Assembly (NCBI RefSeq): GCF_001418655.1
Contig: NZ_LIQZ01000167.1
Span: forward strand, 1 to 38,762
Direction of reading: 5' to 3'
From: Streptomyces phaeochromogenes
GTDB lineage: Bacteria; Actinomycetota; Actinomycetes; Streptomycetales; Streptomycetaceae
Length of the DNA stretch: 38,762 nucleotides
Below the pieces are notes generated by a model, which saw nothing but the letters and a program-made list of their open reading frames with translations, was not told the origin of the DNA and did not search any database. Of this stretch, positions 1-8,083 are shown in pieces. The position numbers and the translations under genes are program-made. Position 1 is the first letter of the stretch, and each line of letters opens with the position of its first letter.

Positions 1-52
1 ACCTGGTGCGTACGGCCGCCACCGAGGGTCTTGGCGGCCGTACGCACCAGGT
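1..52. repeat. Perfect 21-bp inverted repeat at window edge
   Basis: Bases 1-21 are the exact reverse complement of bases 32-52, around a 10-nt loop at 22-31. The arm at 32-52 belongs to the alaS coding sequence. The arm at 1-21 replaces what should be the glycine-rich C-terminal AlaRS sequence. The position exactly at base 1 suggests a fold-back artefact at a contig end rather than a biological hairpin, though the latter is not excluded. Confidence 0.8.
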
Positions 53-2582
53 CACCGGCCTTGAGGCCGCGCTCGCGGGCGGCTTCGTTGGTGGCGATGA
101 CCGTCAGCGGCTTGCCGTTGACCGTCGTGAACAGGGCCACCACGGCGGCCCGTCCGCCCTGGATACGGCCACGGACGTCGAGGACCAGCTTGCGCAGGTC
201 GTCGGCGGTCGTGCCGTCCGGCACCTGACCGGTGACCAGGGCGATACCGCGTACGTCCTTGGCGGAGCCGGCGAGACCGGCGGCGGCCTGCAGCACCTTC
301 TCGGCGCGGAACTTCTCGATCTCCTTCTCGGCGTCCTTCAGCTTGCCGAGCATGGCGGAGACCTTCTCCGGGAGCTCCTCCGGACGTCCCTTGATCAGCT
401 CCTGGAGCTGGGCGACGACCGTGTGCTCACGGGCGAGGAAGTTGTAGGCGTCGACGCCCACCAGGGCCTCGATACGGCGCACGCCGGAACCGATCGACGA
501 CTCGCCGAGCAGCTTCACCAGGCCCAGCTGGGCGGTGTTGTGCACGTGCGTGCCGCCGCACAGCTCCTTGGAGAAGTCGCCGATGGTGACGACCCGGACG
601 CGCTCGCCGTACTTCTCGCCGAACTCGGCGATGGCGCCCTGCTTCTTGGCCTCGTCGATGCTCAGGATCTCGGCGTGCACGTCCAGGTCGCGGGCGAGCA
701 CCTCGTTGATCTTCTGCTCGACGTCCGTCATCACAGCCGTGGGTACGGCGGCCGGGGAGCCGAAGTCGAAGCGGAAACGGCCGGGCTGGTTCTCGGAACC
801 GGCCTGGGCGGCCGTCGGGCCGAGGGCGTCGCGCAGGGCCTGGTGCGTGAGGTGGGTGGCCGAGTGGGCGCGGGCGATGGCCGTGCGGCGGCGTACGTCG
901 ATGACGGCCTGGGCCTTGGCTCCGACGGTCACCTCACCGACCTGGACGACGCCCTTGTGGACGTACACCCCCGGGACCGGCTTCTGGCAGTCACGGATCT
1001 CGACGACGGCACCGGTGTCGACCTTGATGCGGCCGGTGTCGCCGATCTGGCCGCCGCCCTCGGCGTAGAAGGGGGTGCGGTCGAGGACGATCTCGACCTC
1101 GTCGCCCTCGGTGGCGGCCGGCGAGGAGACGCCGTCGACGAGGATGCCGACGACCGTGGACTCGCCCTCGGTGTCCGAGTAGCCGATGAAGTCGGTCTCG
1201 CCGGCGGCGTCCGCGATCTCGCGGTAGGCGCCCATGTCGGCGTGGCCGGTCTTCTTGGACTTGGCGTCGGCCTTGGCGCGCTCCCGCTGCTCCTTCATCA
1301 GGCGCCGGAAGCCGTCCTCGTCCACGGAGAGGCCCTGTTCGGCGGCCATCTCCAGGGTGAGGTCGATCGGGAAGCCCCAGGTGTCGTGGAGCAGGAAGGC
1401 CTTGTCGCCGGCGAGGACCTGGCCGCCGGCGGCCTTGGTCTCCGTGACGGCGGTGTCGAGGATGTTCGTGCCGGCCTTCAGCGTCTTGACGAAGGCGTTC
1501 TCCTCGGCGACGGCGACCTTCTCGATGCGCTCGCGGTCGGAGACGAGCTCCGGGTACTGCTGGCCCATCATCTCGATGACGGTGTCGACGAGGTCCTTTA
1601 CCACCGGGCCCGTGGCGCCCAGCAGACGCATGTTGCGGATGGCGCGGCGCATGATGCGGCGCAGCACATAGCCGCGGCCTTCGTTGCCCGGGGTGACACC
1701 GTCGCCGATGAGCATCACGGACGTGCGCATGTGGTCGGTGACCACGCGCAGGGAGACGTCGGAGTCCTTGCCGCTGCCGTACTCGACGCCGGTCAGCTCG
1801 GTGGCCTTCTTGATGACGGCCATGGAGGTGTCGATCTCGTACAGGTTCTGCACGTCCTGCAGAATCATGGCGAGGCGTTCGAGGCCGAGGCCCGTGTCGA
1901 TGTTCTGGCTCGGCAGGTCGCCGAGGATCTCGAAGTCCTCCTTCGAGGTGCCCTCGCCGCGCTCGTACTGCATGAAGACGAGGTTCCAGATCTCCACGTA
2001 CCGCTCGTCGTTGACGGCGGGGCCGCCCTCGACGCCGAACTCGGGGCCGCGGTCGTAGTTGATCTCGGAACACGGGCCGCAGGGGCCCGGGACGCCCATG
2101 GACCAGTAGTTGTCCTTCTTGCCGAGGCGCTGGATGCGCTCCTTGGGCACGCCGACGACGTCGTGCCAGATGCGCTCGGCCTCGTCGTCCTCCAGGTACA
2201 CGGTGATCCAGAGCTTCTCCGGCTCCAGGCCGTAACCGCCCTTGTCCTGGGGGCTGGTGAGCAGCTCCCAGGCGTACTTGATGGCGCCTTCCTTGAAGTA
2301 GTCGCCGAAGGAGAAGTTGCCGCACATCTGGAAGAACGTGCCGTGCCGGGTGGTCTTGCCGACCTCTTCGATGTCCGGCGTACGGACGCACTTCTGGACG
2401 CTGGTGGCGCGGTCGTACGGCGGCTTGACCTCACCCAGGAAGTAGGGCTTGAAGGGCACCATGCCGGCCGGGACCAGGAGCAGAGTCGGGTCGTCCGCGA
2501 TGAGCGACGCCGAAGGGACGACGGTGTGACCGCGCTCCTCGAAGAAGCTCAACCAGCGGCGACGAATCTCGGCCGACTCCAT
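1..2582 (-). CDS. alaS: Alanine--tRNA ligase, 3' end cut by window edge
   Basis: Charges tRNA-Ala with alanine in the cytoplasm (class II synthetase) and edits mischarged Ser/Gly. 860 codons are visible; the family is about 890 residues in Streptomyces, so roughly 30 C-terminal residues lie beyond base 1. The reverse strand starts ATG at 2582 as MESAEIRRRWLSFFEERGHT. It continues with the class II core (KPPYDRATSVQKCVRTPDIE, then HGTFFQMCGNFSFGDYF). The editing domain has HSATHLTHQ near residue 574 and CGGTHVHNT near residue 677, which carry the zinc-type His/Cys ligands. GAGGA lies about 8 nt before the ATG. The start overlaps the stop of the upstream DUF6167-type gene (TGATG), so the two are probably translationally coupled. 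The last visible residues read TLGGGRTHQ, where the family has a glycine-rich DHHA1 stretch; this coincides with the inverted repeat at bases 1-52 and is probably not genuine sequence. Confidence 0.96.
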   Translation of the reverse strand, partial: MESAEIRRRWLSFFEERGHTVVPSASLIADDPTLLLVPAGMVPFKPYFLGEVKPPYDRATSVQKCVRTPDIEEVGKTTRHGTFFQMCGNFSFGDYFKEGAIKYAWELLTSPQDKGGYGLEPEKLWITVYLEDDEAERIWHDVVGVPKERIQRLGKKDNYWSMGVPGPCGPCSEINYDRGPEFGVEGGPAVNDERYVEIWNLVFMQYERGEGTSKEDFEILGDLPSQNIDTGLGLERLAMILQDVQNLYEIDTSMAVIKKATELTGVEYGSGKDSDVSLRVVTDHMRTSVMLIGDGVTPGNEGRGYVLRRIMRRAIRNMRLLGATGPVVKDLVDTVIEMMGQQYPELVSDRERIEKVAVAEENAFVKTLKAGTNILDTAVTETKAAGGQVLAGDKAFLLHDTWGFPIDLTLEMAAEQGLSVDEDGFRRLMKEQRERAKADAKSKKTGHADMGAYREIADAAGETDFIGYSDTEGESTVVGILVDGVSSPAATEGDEVEIVLDRTPFYAEGGGQIGDTGRIKVDTGAVVEIRDCQKPVPGVYVHKGVVQVGEVTVGAKAQAVIDVRRRTAIARAHSATHLTHQALRDALGPTAAQAGSENQPGRFRFDFGSPAAVPTAVMTDVEQKINEVLARDLDVHAEILSIDEAKKQGAIAEFGEKYGERVRVVTIGDFSKELCGGTHVHNTAQLGLVKLLGESSIGSGVRRIEALVGVDAYNFLAREHTVVAQLQELIKGRPEELPEKVSAMLGKLKDAEKEIEKFRAEKVLQAAAGLAGSAKDVRGIALVTGQVPDGTTADDLRKLVLDVRGRIQGGRAAVVALFTTVNGKPLTVIATNEAARERGLKAGDLVRTAAKTLGGGRTHQ

Positions 2583-2932
2583 CAGTGGTCCTCATTCCGG
2601 TTGTACGAGTACGTCGACCTCTCGACATACGTCGGGTTCTTGCTGTACTTCGGGTCGTTGCTGTTCTCGATGGCGGCCACGCGCCGCGGGGAGGGCAGTT
2701 CGGGATCGGCGTTCAGCCCGAGCACCTCGCCGAGTTCGGCCTCGCGCTGGACCATTCCGTCGCGGACGTCGAGTGCGAAGTCCTTGATGCGGTGGCCCGC
2801 TTCGAGTGCCTTGTTGGCTGCCTGGGCCGCGAGGCTCTCGGGCGTCAGCTGCCGGAGCTTGCGGTTGACCTTGGTGGTGGCCCACACGCCGGCTGCTGCG
2901 CCCGCGGTGAACCAGAACGTACGGCGGAACAT
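2582..2932 (-). CDS. Small DUF6167-type protein
   Basis: A 116-residue protein of unknown function, commonly found directly upstream of alaS in streptomycetes. The N-terminus (MFRRTFWFTAGAAAGVWATT) could be a short hydrophobic anchor. It is followed by a charged, helical, probably cytoplasmic part with LRQLTPESLAAQAANKALEA and KDFALDVRDGMVQREAEL, and a polar Tyr/Asn-rich tail. The ATG at 2932 lies 7 nt after the stop of the DUF948-type gene, with AAGGA ahead of it. Its TGA overlaps the alaS ATG by one base. The three genes therefore look like one operon. No catalytic motif is visible. The link to AlaRS is positional only. Confidence 0.85.
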   Translation of the reverse strand: MFRRTFWFTAGAAAGVWATTKVNRKLRQLTPESLAAQAANKALEAGHRIKDFALDVRDGMVQREAELGEVLGLNADPELPSPRRVAAIENSNDPKYSKNPTYVERSTYSYNRNEDH

Positions 2933-2939
2933 CGCTGCG

Positions 2940-3374
2940 TCAGTCCTTCTTCCGCTTTCCCCGTCGCGCCGACGGGACGGTGCGGCCCACGATCACGGTA
3001 CGTCGCGCGGGCTTGGCGGGCGCGTCCTCGCGACGGCCGCCCATGGCCCGGCGTACGCCGTAGCCGAACGCCGCGACCTTCACGAGGGGGCCGCCGAAGG
3101 TGGAGGCGACGGTCGTGGAGAGCGCCGAGGCATTCGACGTGACCTCCTGGACGTCCGACGCGATGGCGTCCACCCGGTCGATCTGGGTCTGTGCGGAGCG
3201 CACGGCCGAGGAGGCGTCTGCCAGGAGCGGGACGGCCTGGTCGGTCACGTCCGCGACGAGCTTGGTGGTCGCCCTGAGCGTCTGGGCCAGCCTCGCGAGT
3301 GCCACCGCGAGGAAGGAGACCAGGATCGCCCAGAAGACGGCCACCAGGATCCCGGCCACCTCTCCACCGGACAC
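2940..3374 (-). CDS. DUF948-type membrane protein
   Basis: About 144 residues from a GTG at 3374 (VSGGEVAGILVAVFWAILVS). One N-terminal transmembrane helix spans roughly residues 5-28. A long amphipathic helical region follows (ARLAQTLRATTKLVADVTDQ, then QTQIDRVDAIASDVQEVTSN), typical of DUF948 proteins, which resemble methyl-accepting coiled coils without signalling motifs. The tail is basic (RRGKRKKD). I prefer the GTG over upstream in-frame starts (up to 3584) because GGGAG precedes it and because upstream residues lack family character and would cross the divergent promoter region. Function is unknown. It heads the DUF948 - DUF6167 - alaS operon. Confidence 0.83.
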   Translation of the reverse strand: MSGGEVAGILVAVFWAILVSFLAVALARLAQTLRATTKLVADVTDQAVPLLADASSAVRSAQTQIDRVDAIASDVQEVTSNASALSTTVASTFGGPLVKVAAFGYGVRRAMGGRREDAPAKPARRTVIVGRTVPSARRGKRKKD

Positions 3375-3433
3375 TGCGCACCCGCTCCCTGGATCGTTCC
3401 TCAACATCGAAAACATCGAAAAGTCGTCCCCCG

Positions 3434-3439
3434 AGCCTA
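3434..3439 (-). promoter_or_regulatory. Candidate -10 box for the alaS operon
   Basis: The reverse strand reads TAGGCT here, close to the streptomycete TAGRNT -10 consensus. It would give a start near 3427 and a leader of about 50 nt before the DUF948 gene. No convincing -35 box lies 17-18 bases upstream. The leader contains a short tandem repeat (AACATCGAAAACATCGAAAA on the plus strand, around 3403-3422). Confidence 0.3.
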
Positions 3440-3542
3440 TCGCGCCGGGGCTGGCGCTCCGTACCGGATTACCGCCCGCCGGACCCGGAGTTGCACGAAG
3501 CGATTGTACGGAGTGCTTACGGATGAGTACGCTCCGTTCCCC

Positions 3543-5720
3543 ATGCGACGTTCTCAGCGTTCCGGTGCGGGGGCCGGCGGTCACCGGGCCGGGAATCTGC
3601 CCCTGGAGCTCAACGCTTTCGTGGGCCGCGCGGCCGAACTCACGCAGCTGGGTGCGGCTCTCGGTGCGGCACGCCTGGTCACCGTGACGGGGCTCGGCGG
3701 GGTCGGCAAGTCACGGATCGCGGCGCGCGCGGCGGCCAGAACCCGGCCGCGCGACGGGGTGTGGCGCGTGGAGCTGGCCGCGGTGCGGGAGGCGGAGCTC
3801 GTCGAGTACGCGGTCGTCGAGGCCCTCGGTCTGACCGATCACACGTCCCGGCCGCCGCGTCAGGTGCTGCTCGACCATCTGTCGAAGCGTCAACTCCTGC
3901 TCGTACTGGACGGGTTCGAGCATCTGGTGGACGCGTGTGCCTCGCTGGTCGGCGAGTTGCTGCGGCGGGCGCCGGGGCTGCGGGTGCTCGCCGTGGGGCG
4001 CAGGCCGCTGGCGGTGGAGGGCGAGCGGCTGTTCCCGCTGGCGCCGCTGACCGAGCGGGAGGCCGCCGAGCTGTTCGCGGACCGTGCGGCGGCGAGCACT
4101 CCGGGGTTCACTCTCCATGACGGCAACCGTGCGGACGTACGCGAACTGTGCCGGCGGCTGGACGGCCTCCCGCTCGCGGTCGAGCTGGCGGCGGGACGGC
4201 TGCGGACCCTCTCCCCCGCGCAGCTGCTCATGCGGCTCGACGACCGTTTCCGGCTGCTGACGGGCGGCGGGCGCGACGCGCTCCCCCGCCATCAGACACT
4301 GCGGACGGCGATCGGCTGGAGCCATGAGCTGTGCACGCCGGAGGAGCGGCTGCTGTGGTCGAGGCTCTCGGTGTTCGCCGGGCAGTTCGACCTGGAGGCC
4401 GTGGAGTACGTGTGCGGGGGCGACGGCCTGCACCCCGACAACATCCTCGACGTGCTGGGCGAGTTGCTCGCGCAGTCGGTGGTGACCCGCGAGGAGGGCC
4501 CGGCGGGTGTGCGCTACCGCATGCTGGACACGGTCCGGGCGTACGGCGCCGACTGGCTGGCGGCGACGGACGACACGGCCCGGCTGCGGCGGCGCCACCG
4601 CGACTGGTACATGGGGCTCGCCACCTGGTGCGAGCTGGACTGGTTCTCGCCCCGGCAGCGCGAGGTGGCCGCGCGCGTGGAGACGGAGCTGCCGAATCTG
4701 CGCTGTGCCATGGAGCAGTGCCTGGCCGAGCCGGGCGGCGGCCATCTCGGCCAGTACCTCGCTGGCACGCTCTGGTTCTACTGGGTCGGCTGCGGCCGGC
4801 TCTCGGAAGGGCGGCACTGGCTGGAGCGGACCGTTCTCCTCGACACCGAGCACGAGCGGTCGCGGCTGAAGGCGCTGTGGGTGCTCGGCTATGTGGCGAT
4901 CCTCCAGGGCGACACGGTGTCGGCGCTCGCCGCGCTCGCCGAATGCCGGGAGAAGGCGGAGGACAGCGGCAACCCCCTCGCGCTGGCCTACGCCGAGCAC
5001 CGCACCGGCTGTCTGGCCCTGGTCACCGACGACATGGCCCGCGCGGAGACGCTGCTGCGTTCGGCACTCGACCGCTATCAGGAGATCGGCGAGCTCAACA
5101 GCAACGTCCTGATGGGCCAGGTCGAGCTGGCGATGACGCTGGCCTTCCAGGGCGATCTGCCGGGCGCGGTCCGGCTGTGCGAGGACGTGCGCCGGGTCTG
5201 TGTGGACCACGGCGAGCGCTGGACCCTCGCGTACGCGCTGTACGTCCTCGCGTACGCGGCCTGGACCGAGGGCGATCTGCCGGGGGCCCGGCGGCTGCTG
5301 GTCGAGTGCCTGGACATCAACCACGTCTTCAACGACCTGCTCGGCACGGTCCTGGCGATGGAACTGCTCGCGCTGATCACGGCGGCGGAGGGCGACGCCT
5401 CCGAGGCCGCGGTGCTCCAGGGCTCCGCGTCCCGGATGTGGCCGTCGGTGGGCCTGCCGCTGTTCGGCTCCGCCTACTACAACGCCCCGCACGAGCAGTG
5501 CGAGACGACGGCCCGGGAGCGGCTGGGTGACGAGCGGTACGAGGAGTGTGTACGGGCGGGTGCGCGGCTCGGCCGGCAGGCGGCGGTCGGGCGGGCGCTC
5601 GGGCACACCCGGCCGCGGCTGCTCGGTGCGCTGCCGCCGCCGCGCGGGCTGCCGGAGCCCCCGGACATGCGAAAACCCGCCGCCTCGCCCACCCGGAAGG
5701 GCGGAGAGACGACGGGCTGA
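3543..5720 (+). CDS. NB-ARC/TPR ATPase, regulator-like, no DNA-binding domain seen
   Basis: 725 residues of the STAND/NB-ARC type found in AfsR- and LuxR-like regulators. After NAFVGRAAELTQLGAALGAA comes a Walker A (GLGGVGKSR, about residues 50-58) and a Walker B (LLLVLDGFEHL, near 120). The winged-helix part has DGLPLAVELAAGRLRTLSP and SWSHELCTPEERLLWSRLSV-like sequence. The C-terminal half is TPR-like (ALAALAECREKAEDSGN, ARAETLLRSALDRYQEIGE). I see neither an N-terminal OmpR/SARP helix-turn-helix nor a C-terminal LuxR one, so DNA binding is not supported. Start: ATG at 3543; an in-frame GTG at 3513 is possible and neither has a clear ribosome-binding site. It diverges from the alaS operon. 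Its last codons double as the rpsD terminator on the other strand. Ligand and partner are unknown. Confidence 0.85.
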   Translation: MRRSQRSGAGAGGHRAGNLPLELNAFVGRAAELTQLGAALGAARLVTVTGLGGVGKSRIAARAAARTRPRDGVWRVELAAVREAELVEYAVVEALGLTDHTSRPPRQVLLDHLSKRQLLLVLDGFEHLVDACASLVGELLRRAPGLRVLAVGRRPLAVEGERLFPLAPLTEREAAELFADRAAASTPGFTLHDGNRADVRELCRRLDGLPLAVELAAGRLRTLSPAQLLMRLDDRFRLLTGGGRDALPRHQTLRTAIGWSHELCTPEERLLWSRLSVFAGQFDLEAVEYVCGGDGLHPDNILDVLGELLAQSVVTREEGPAGVRYRMLDTVRAYGADWLAATDDTARLRRRHRDWYMGLATWCELDWFSPRQREVAARVETELPNLRCAMEQCLAEPGGGHLGQYLAGTLWFYWVGCGRLSEGRHWLERTVLLDTEHERSRLKALWVLGYVAILQGDTVSALAALAECREKAEDSGNPLALAYAEHRTGCLALVTDDMARAETLLRSALDRYQEIGELNSNVLMGQVELAMTLAFQGDLPGAVRLCEDVRRVCVDHGERWTLAYALYVLAYAAWTEGDLPGARRLLVECLDINHVFNDLLGTVLAMELLALITAAEGDASEAAVLQGSASRMWPSVGLPLFGSAYYNAPHEQCETTARERLGDERYEECVRAGARLGRQAAVGRALGHTRPRLLGALPPPRGLPEPPDMRKPAASPTRKGGETTG
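5672..5716 (-). terminator. Probable rpsD terminator inside convergent gene
   Basis: On the reverse strand an imperfect GC-rich stem (arms 5699-5716 and 5676-5690, loop 5691-5698) is followed at once by TTTT (5675-5672). It lies about 40 nt beyond the rpsD stop. It is embedded in the last codons of the plus-strand ATPase gene, so the two genes share the DNA. Confidence 0.65.
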
Positions 5721-5753
5721 CGCACAGGTGGTGCTACATCCGGCTGAGGGTGA

Positions 5754-6368
5754 TCAGCGGGCGTAGTACTCGACGACGAGCTGCTCGTCGCAGATCACCG
5801 GGATCTCCTTGCGGTTCGGCTCGCGGTCCAGGCGGAACGCCAGGGCGCCGAGGTTCACCTGGAGGTAGCGCGGGGTCTCACCGTCGGGGGCGAAGCCACC
5901 GGCACGGGCGACCTCGAACAGCGTCTTGCTGCGGCTGCGCTCGCGGACCATCACGACGTCGTCGGGCTTGACGCGGAACGACGGCTTGTCGACCTTGCCA
6001 CCGTTGACCTCGATGTGGCCGTGAACGACCATCTGGCGGGCCTGGTAGATCGTGCGGGCGATGCCCGAACGCAGAACCAGGGCGTCGAGACGACGCTCCA
6101 GCTCGATGACCAGGGCCTCACCGGTCTTGCCCTGCGTCTTGGCGGCACGCTCGTAGGCGCGGACGAGCTGACGCTCGGACACGTCGTACTGCGCACGCAG
6201 ACGCTGCTTCTCGAGCAGACGGACCTTGTAGTCCGAGTTCTGCTTACGGCCACGGCCGTGCTCGCCCGGCGGGTAGGGGCGGGCCTCGAAGTACTTGACA
6301 GCCTTCGGGGTCAGCGCGATGCCGAGGGCACGCGACTTCTTGACCTTGGGGCGGGACTGGTTCGGCAT
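5754..6368 (-). CDS. rpsD: 30S ribosomal protein S4
   Basis: 204 residues, full length for bacterial S4, a primary 16S rRNA binder that nucleates small-subunit assembly. MPNQSRPKVKKSRALGIALT begins the protein. The S4 RNA-binding fold follows (RRLDALVLRSGIARTIYQAR, then QMVVHGHIEVNGGKVDKPS). The C-terminus ends VICDEQLVVEYYAR. The N-terminal region has no cysteines, so this is the zinc-independent (C-minus) form. The ATG at 6368 has GAGGTG 8 nt upstream. The gene is monocistronic: it lies between its own leader/promoter (6369-6727) and the terminator at 5672-5716. S4 autoregulates in several bacteria, which makes the long leader relevant. Confidence 0.97.
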   Translation of the reverse strand: MPNQSRPKVKKSRALGIALTPKAVKYFEARPYPPGEHGRGRKQNSDYKVRLLEKQRLRAQYDVSERQLVRAYERAAKTQGKTGEALVIELERRLDALVLRSGIARTIYQARQMVVHGHIEVNGGKVDKPSFRVKPDDVVMVRERSRSKTLFEVARAGGFAPDGETPRYLQVNLGALAFRLDREPNRKEIPVICDEQLVVEYYAR

Positions 6369-6693
6369 GAACCAAACACCTCATATTTCTGATGCGAATA
6401 CGGCTTCACCAGGGTTAGGGGAGGTCGCAATCCGCAGCCAGGGAAACCCTGCGGGTCCGGTCGGTCGGACCTGCGGGGCAGCCGCTCCCTGTGCTGGGCA
6501 CATACGTGCAGCACGCGAGTGGCCCACCGACCGGTACCCGGAAATCCGGGAGGGTGGTGGGCTGCCCGCGACACCTTCGACGGTGCGCGACGCTCCTGGA
6601 ATCCCCGCCTTGCGGTGAGGGCTCCGGCTGGATGTCCCGTTCTGGTGATGCCGACTTCCTCGTTAAAGGAGGCCGGACACAGGACGCAGCGCT
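6369..6693 (-). promoter_or_regulatory. Long structured leader upstream of rpsD
   Basis: About 325 nt without a coding gene lie between the proposed start of transcription and rpsD. Read on the reverse strand it holds several stems. One is at 6491-6514 (GTGCTG...CAGCAC with an inner CAC/GTG). One is at 6451-6474 (GGTCCG/CGGACC core). A third, alternative stem is at 6433-6453 (AGGG-AAA-CCCT inside a CCGC/GCGG clamp). The third overlaps the second at 6451-6453, so the two compete. A long leader with competing stems before S4 suggests autogenous control; that is inference, and I do not recognise a named RNA family. Confidence 0.4.
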
Positions 6694-6699
6694 TCGAGG

Positions 6700-6727
6700 A
6701 GTCTACAGGGTGGTCAGGGCCGGTCAG
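6700..6727 (-). promoter_or_regulatory. Probable rpsD promoter
   Basis: The reverse strand has CTGACC (6727-6722), a 16-nt spacer, and TAGACT (6705-6700), close to the streptomycete housekeeping consensus. The -35 box overlaps the rarA stop codon. Predicted start near 6693. Confidence 0.5.
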
Positions 6728-8076
6728 GACCGCCCCCGACCGAGGTGCTTCCTGGTCCACTCCACCGCGTCCGCGTAGCGCGCCTCGGCTCCGTGGCGGG
6801 TGGGGGTGTAGTACTCGCGGTCCTTGAGCTCCTCCGGCGCGTACTGCTGGGCGGCGATTCCCTCGGGCAGGTCGTGCGGGTACACGTACCCCTGCGCGTG
6901 ACCGAGCTTGGCCGCGCCCTTGTAGTGCCCGTCGCGCAGGTGCATCGGTACGGGGCCCGCGTGGCCCTTGCGTACGTCTTCCATGGCAGCGCCGATCGCC
7001 GTCGTCGCCGCGTTCGACTTGGGCGCGAGAGCGAGGGCGATGGTGGCGTGGCTGAGGGTGAGCGCGGCCTCGGGGAAGCCGATCATGGCGACGGCCTGGG
7101 CGGCGGCGACCGCTGTCGGCAGCGCGGTCGGATCGGCCAGGCCGATGTCCTCGCTGGCGGAGATCATCAGGCGGCGGGCGATGAACCGGGGGTCCTCACC
7201 GGCCTCGATCATCCGGGCGAGGTAGTGCAGCGCGGCGTCCACGTCCGAGCCGCGGATGGACTTGATCAGGGCGCTCGCCACGTCGTAGTGCTGGTCGCCG
7301 TCGCGGTCGTACTTCACGGCGGCCCGGTCGACCGTCTCCTCCAGGGTCTGGAGGGTGATCTCCGGCTCGCCCTTGTCGAGCGCGGACCCGGCCGCGGCCT
7401 CCAGCGCGGTCAGCGCGCGGCGGGCGTCACCGCCGGCGATCCGCAGCAGGTGTTCCTCGGTGTCCTCGGGGAGGGTGACGGCGTCCTTGAGGCCGCGCTC
7501 GGCGGTGAGGGCCCGGCGGAGCAGTCCGCGCAGGTCGTCGTCCGTGAGCGGTTCGAGGGTCAGCAGCAGCGAGCGGGACAGCAGCGGGGAGATCACCGAG
7601 AAGTACGGGTTCTCGGTGGTCGCGGCGATCAGCGTCACCCAGCGGTTCTCGACGGCCGGGAGCAGGGAGTCCTGCTGGGCCTTGCTGAAGCGGTGGATCT
7701 CGTCCAGGAAGAGGAGGGTCTCCTTGCCGAAGCCTCCGGTGGCCCGGCGGGCGCCCTCGATGACCGCGCGGACCTCCTTGACGCCGGCGGTGATCGCGGA
7801 GAGCTCCACGAAGCGCTTGTCGGTGGCCTTGGAGACCACGTACGCCAGGGTCGTCTTGCCGGTGCCGGGCGGCCCCCAGAGGATGACCGAGGACTGACCC
7901 GCCGGACCGCCTCCGTCGCCGACCAGTCTGCGCAGGGGTGAGCCCGGCTTCAGCAGATGCTGCTGGCCCACCACCTCGTCGAGGGTGCGCGGGCGCATCC
8001 GTACGGCCAGGGGACTGCTGGACGGGTCCTTCTCCTGGCGTTCTTCGGCTGCGGCGGTGAACAGGTCGGGCTCCAC
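6724..8076 (-). CDS. rarA: Replication-associated recombination protein A (RarA/MgsA AAA+ ATPase)
   Basis: About 450 residues, the usual size. RarA/MgsA is a clamp-loader-like AAA+ ATPase acting at stalled replication forks. Walker A GPPGTGKT is at about 68-75 and Walker B LLFLDEIH at about 121-128. The sensor region has LIAATTENPYFSVISPLLSR and the C-terminal MgsA domain includes IGFPEAALTLSHATIALALA. Start: the frame opens at a TTG (8082), but I prefer the GTG at 8076. A TAGGGT -10 box at 8089-8084 would begin transcription at or next to that GTG, giving a leaderless message, and it would leave only one base before the TTG. It is transcribed alone, toward rpsD. Confidence 0.93.
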   Translation of the reverse strand: MEPDLFTAAAEERQEKDPSSSPLAVRMRPRTLDEVVGQQHLLKPGSPLRRLVGDGGGPAGQSSVILWGPPGTGKTTLAYVVSKATDKRFVELSAITAGVKEVRAVIEGARRATGGFGKETLLFLDEIHRFSKAQQDSLLPAVENRWVTLIAATTENPYFSVISPLLSRSLLLTLEPLTDDDLRGLLRRALTAERGLKDAVTLPEDTEEHLLRIAGGDARRALTALEAAAGSALDKGEPEITLQTLEETVDRAAVKYDRDGDQHYDVASALIKSIRGSDVDAALHYLARMIEAGEDPRFIARRLMISASEDIGLADPTALPTAVAAAQAVAMIGFPEAALTLSHATIALALAPKSNAATTAIGAAMEDVRKGHAGPVPMHLRDGHYKGAAKLGHAQGYVYPHDLPEGIAAQQYAPEELKDREYYTPTRHGAEARYADAVEWTRKHLGRGRS

Positions 8077-8083
8077 GTCCAAA

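Noticed and set aside
991..2391. 466-codon minus-strand frame inside alaS
   Set aside because: It is alaS read in another frame; Arg/Pro/His-rich nonsense.
6..3512. Very long plus-strand open frame running into the NB-ARC/TPR gene
   Set aside because: It is antisense to alaS and its two upstream neighbours, gives Leu/Gly/Asp/His-rich sequence without domains, and is a GC-bias shadow. Only the part from 3543 (or 3513) is a real gene.
3491..3519. TTGCAC-17-TGCTTA promoter for the NB-ARC/TPR gene
   Set aside because: The -10 box is poor and would place the transcription start after the GTG 3513 option; too weak to annotate.
6369..6723. tRNA or small protein gene in the rpsD leader
   Set aside because: No cloverleaf with a TTC loop, and the open frames lack ribosome-binding sites and coding character.
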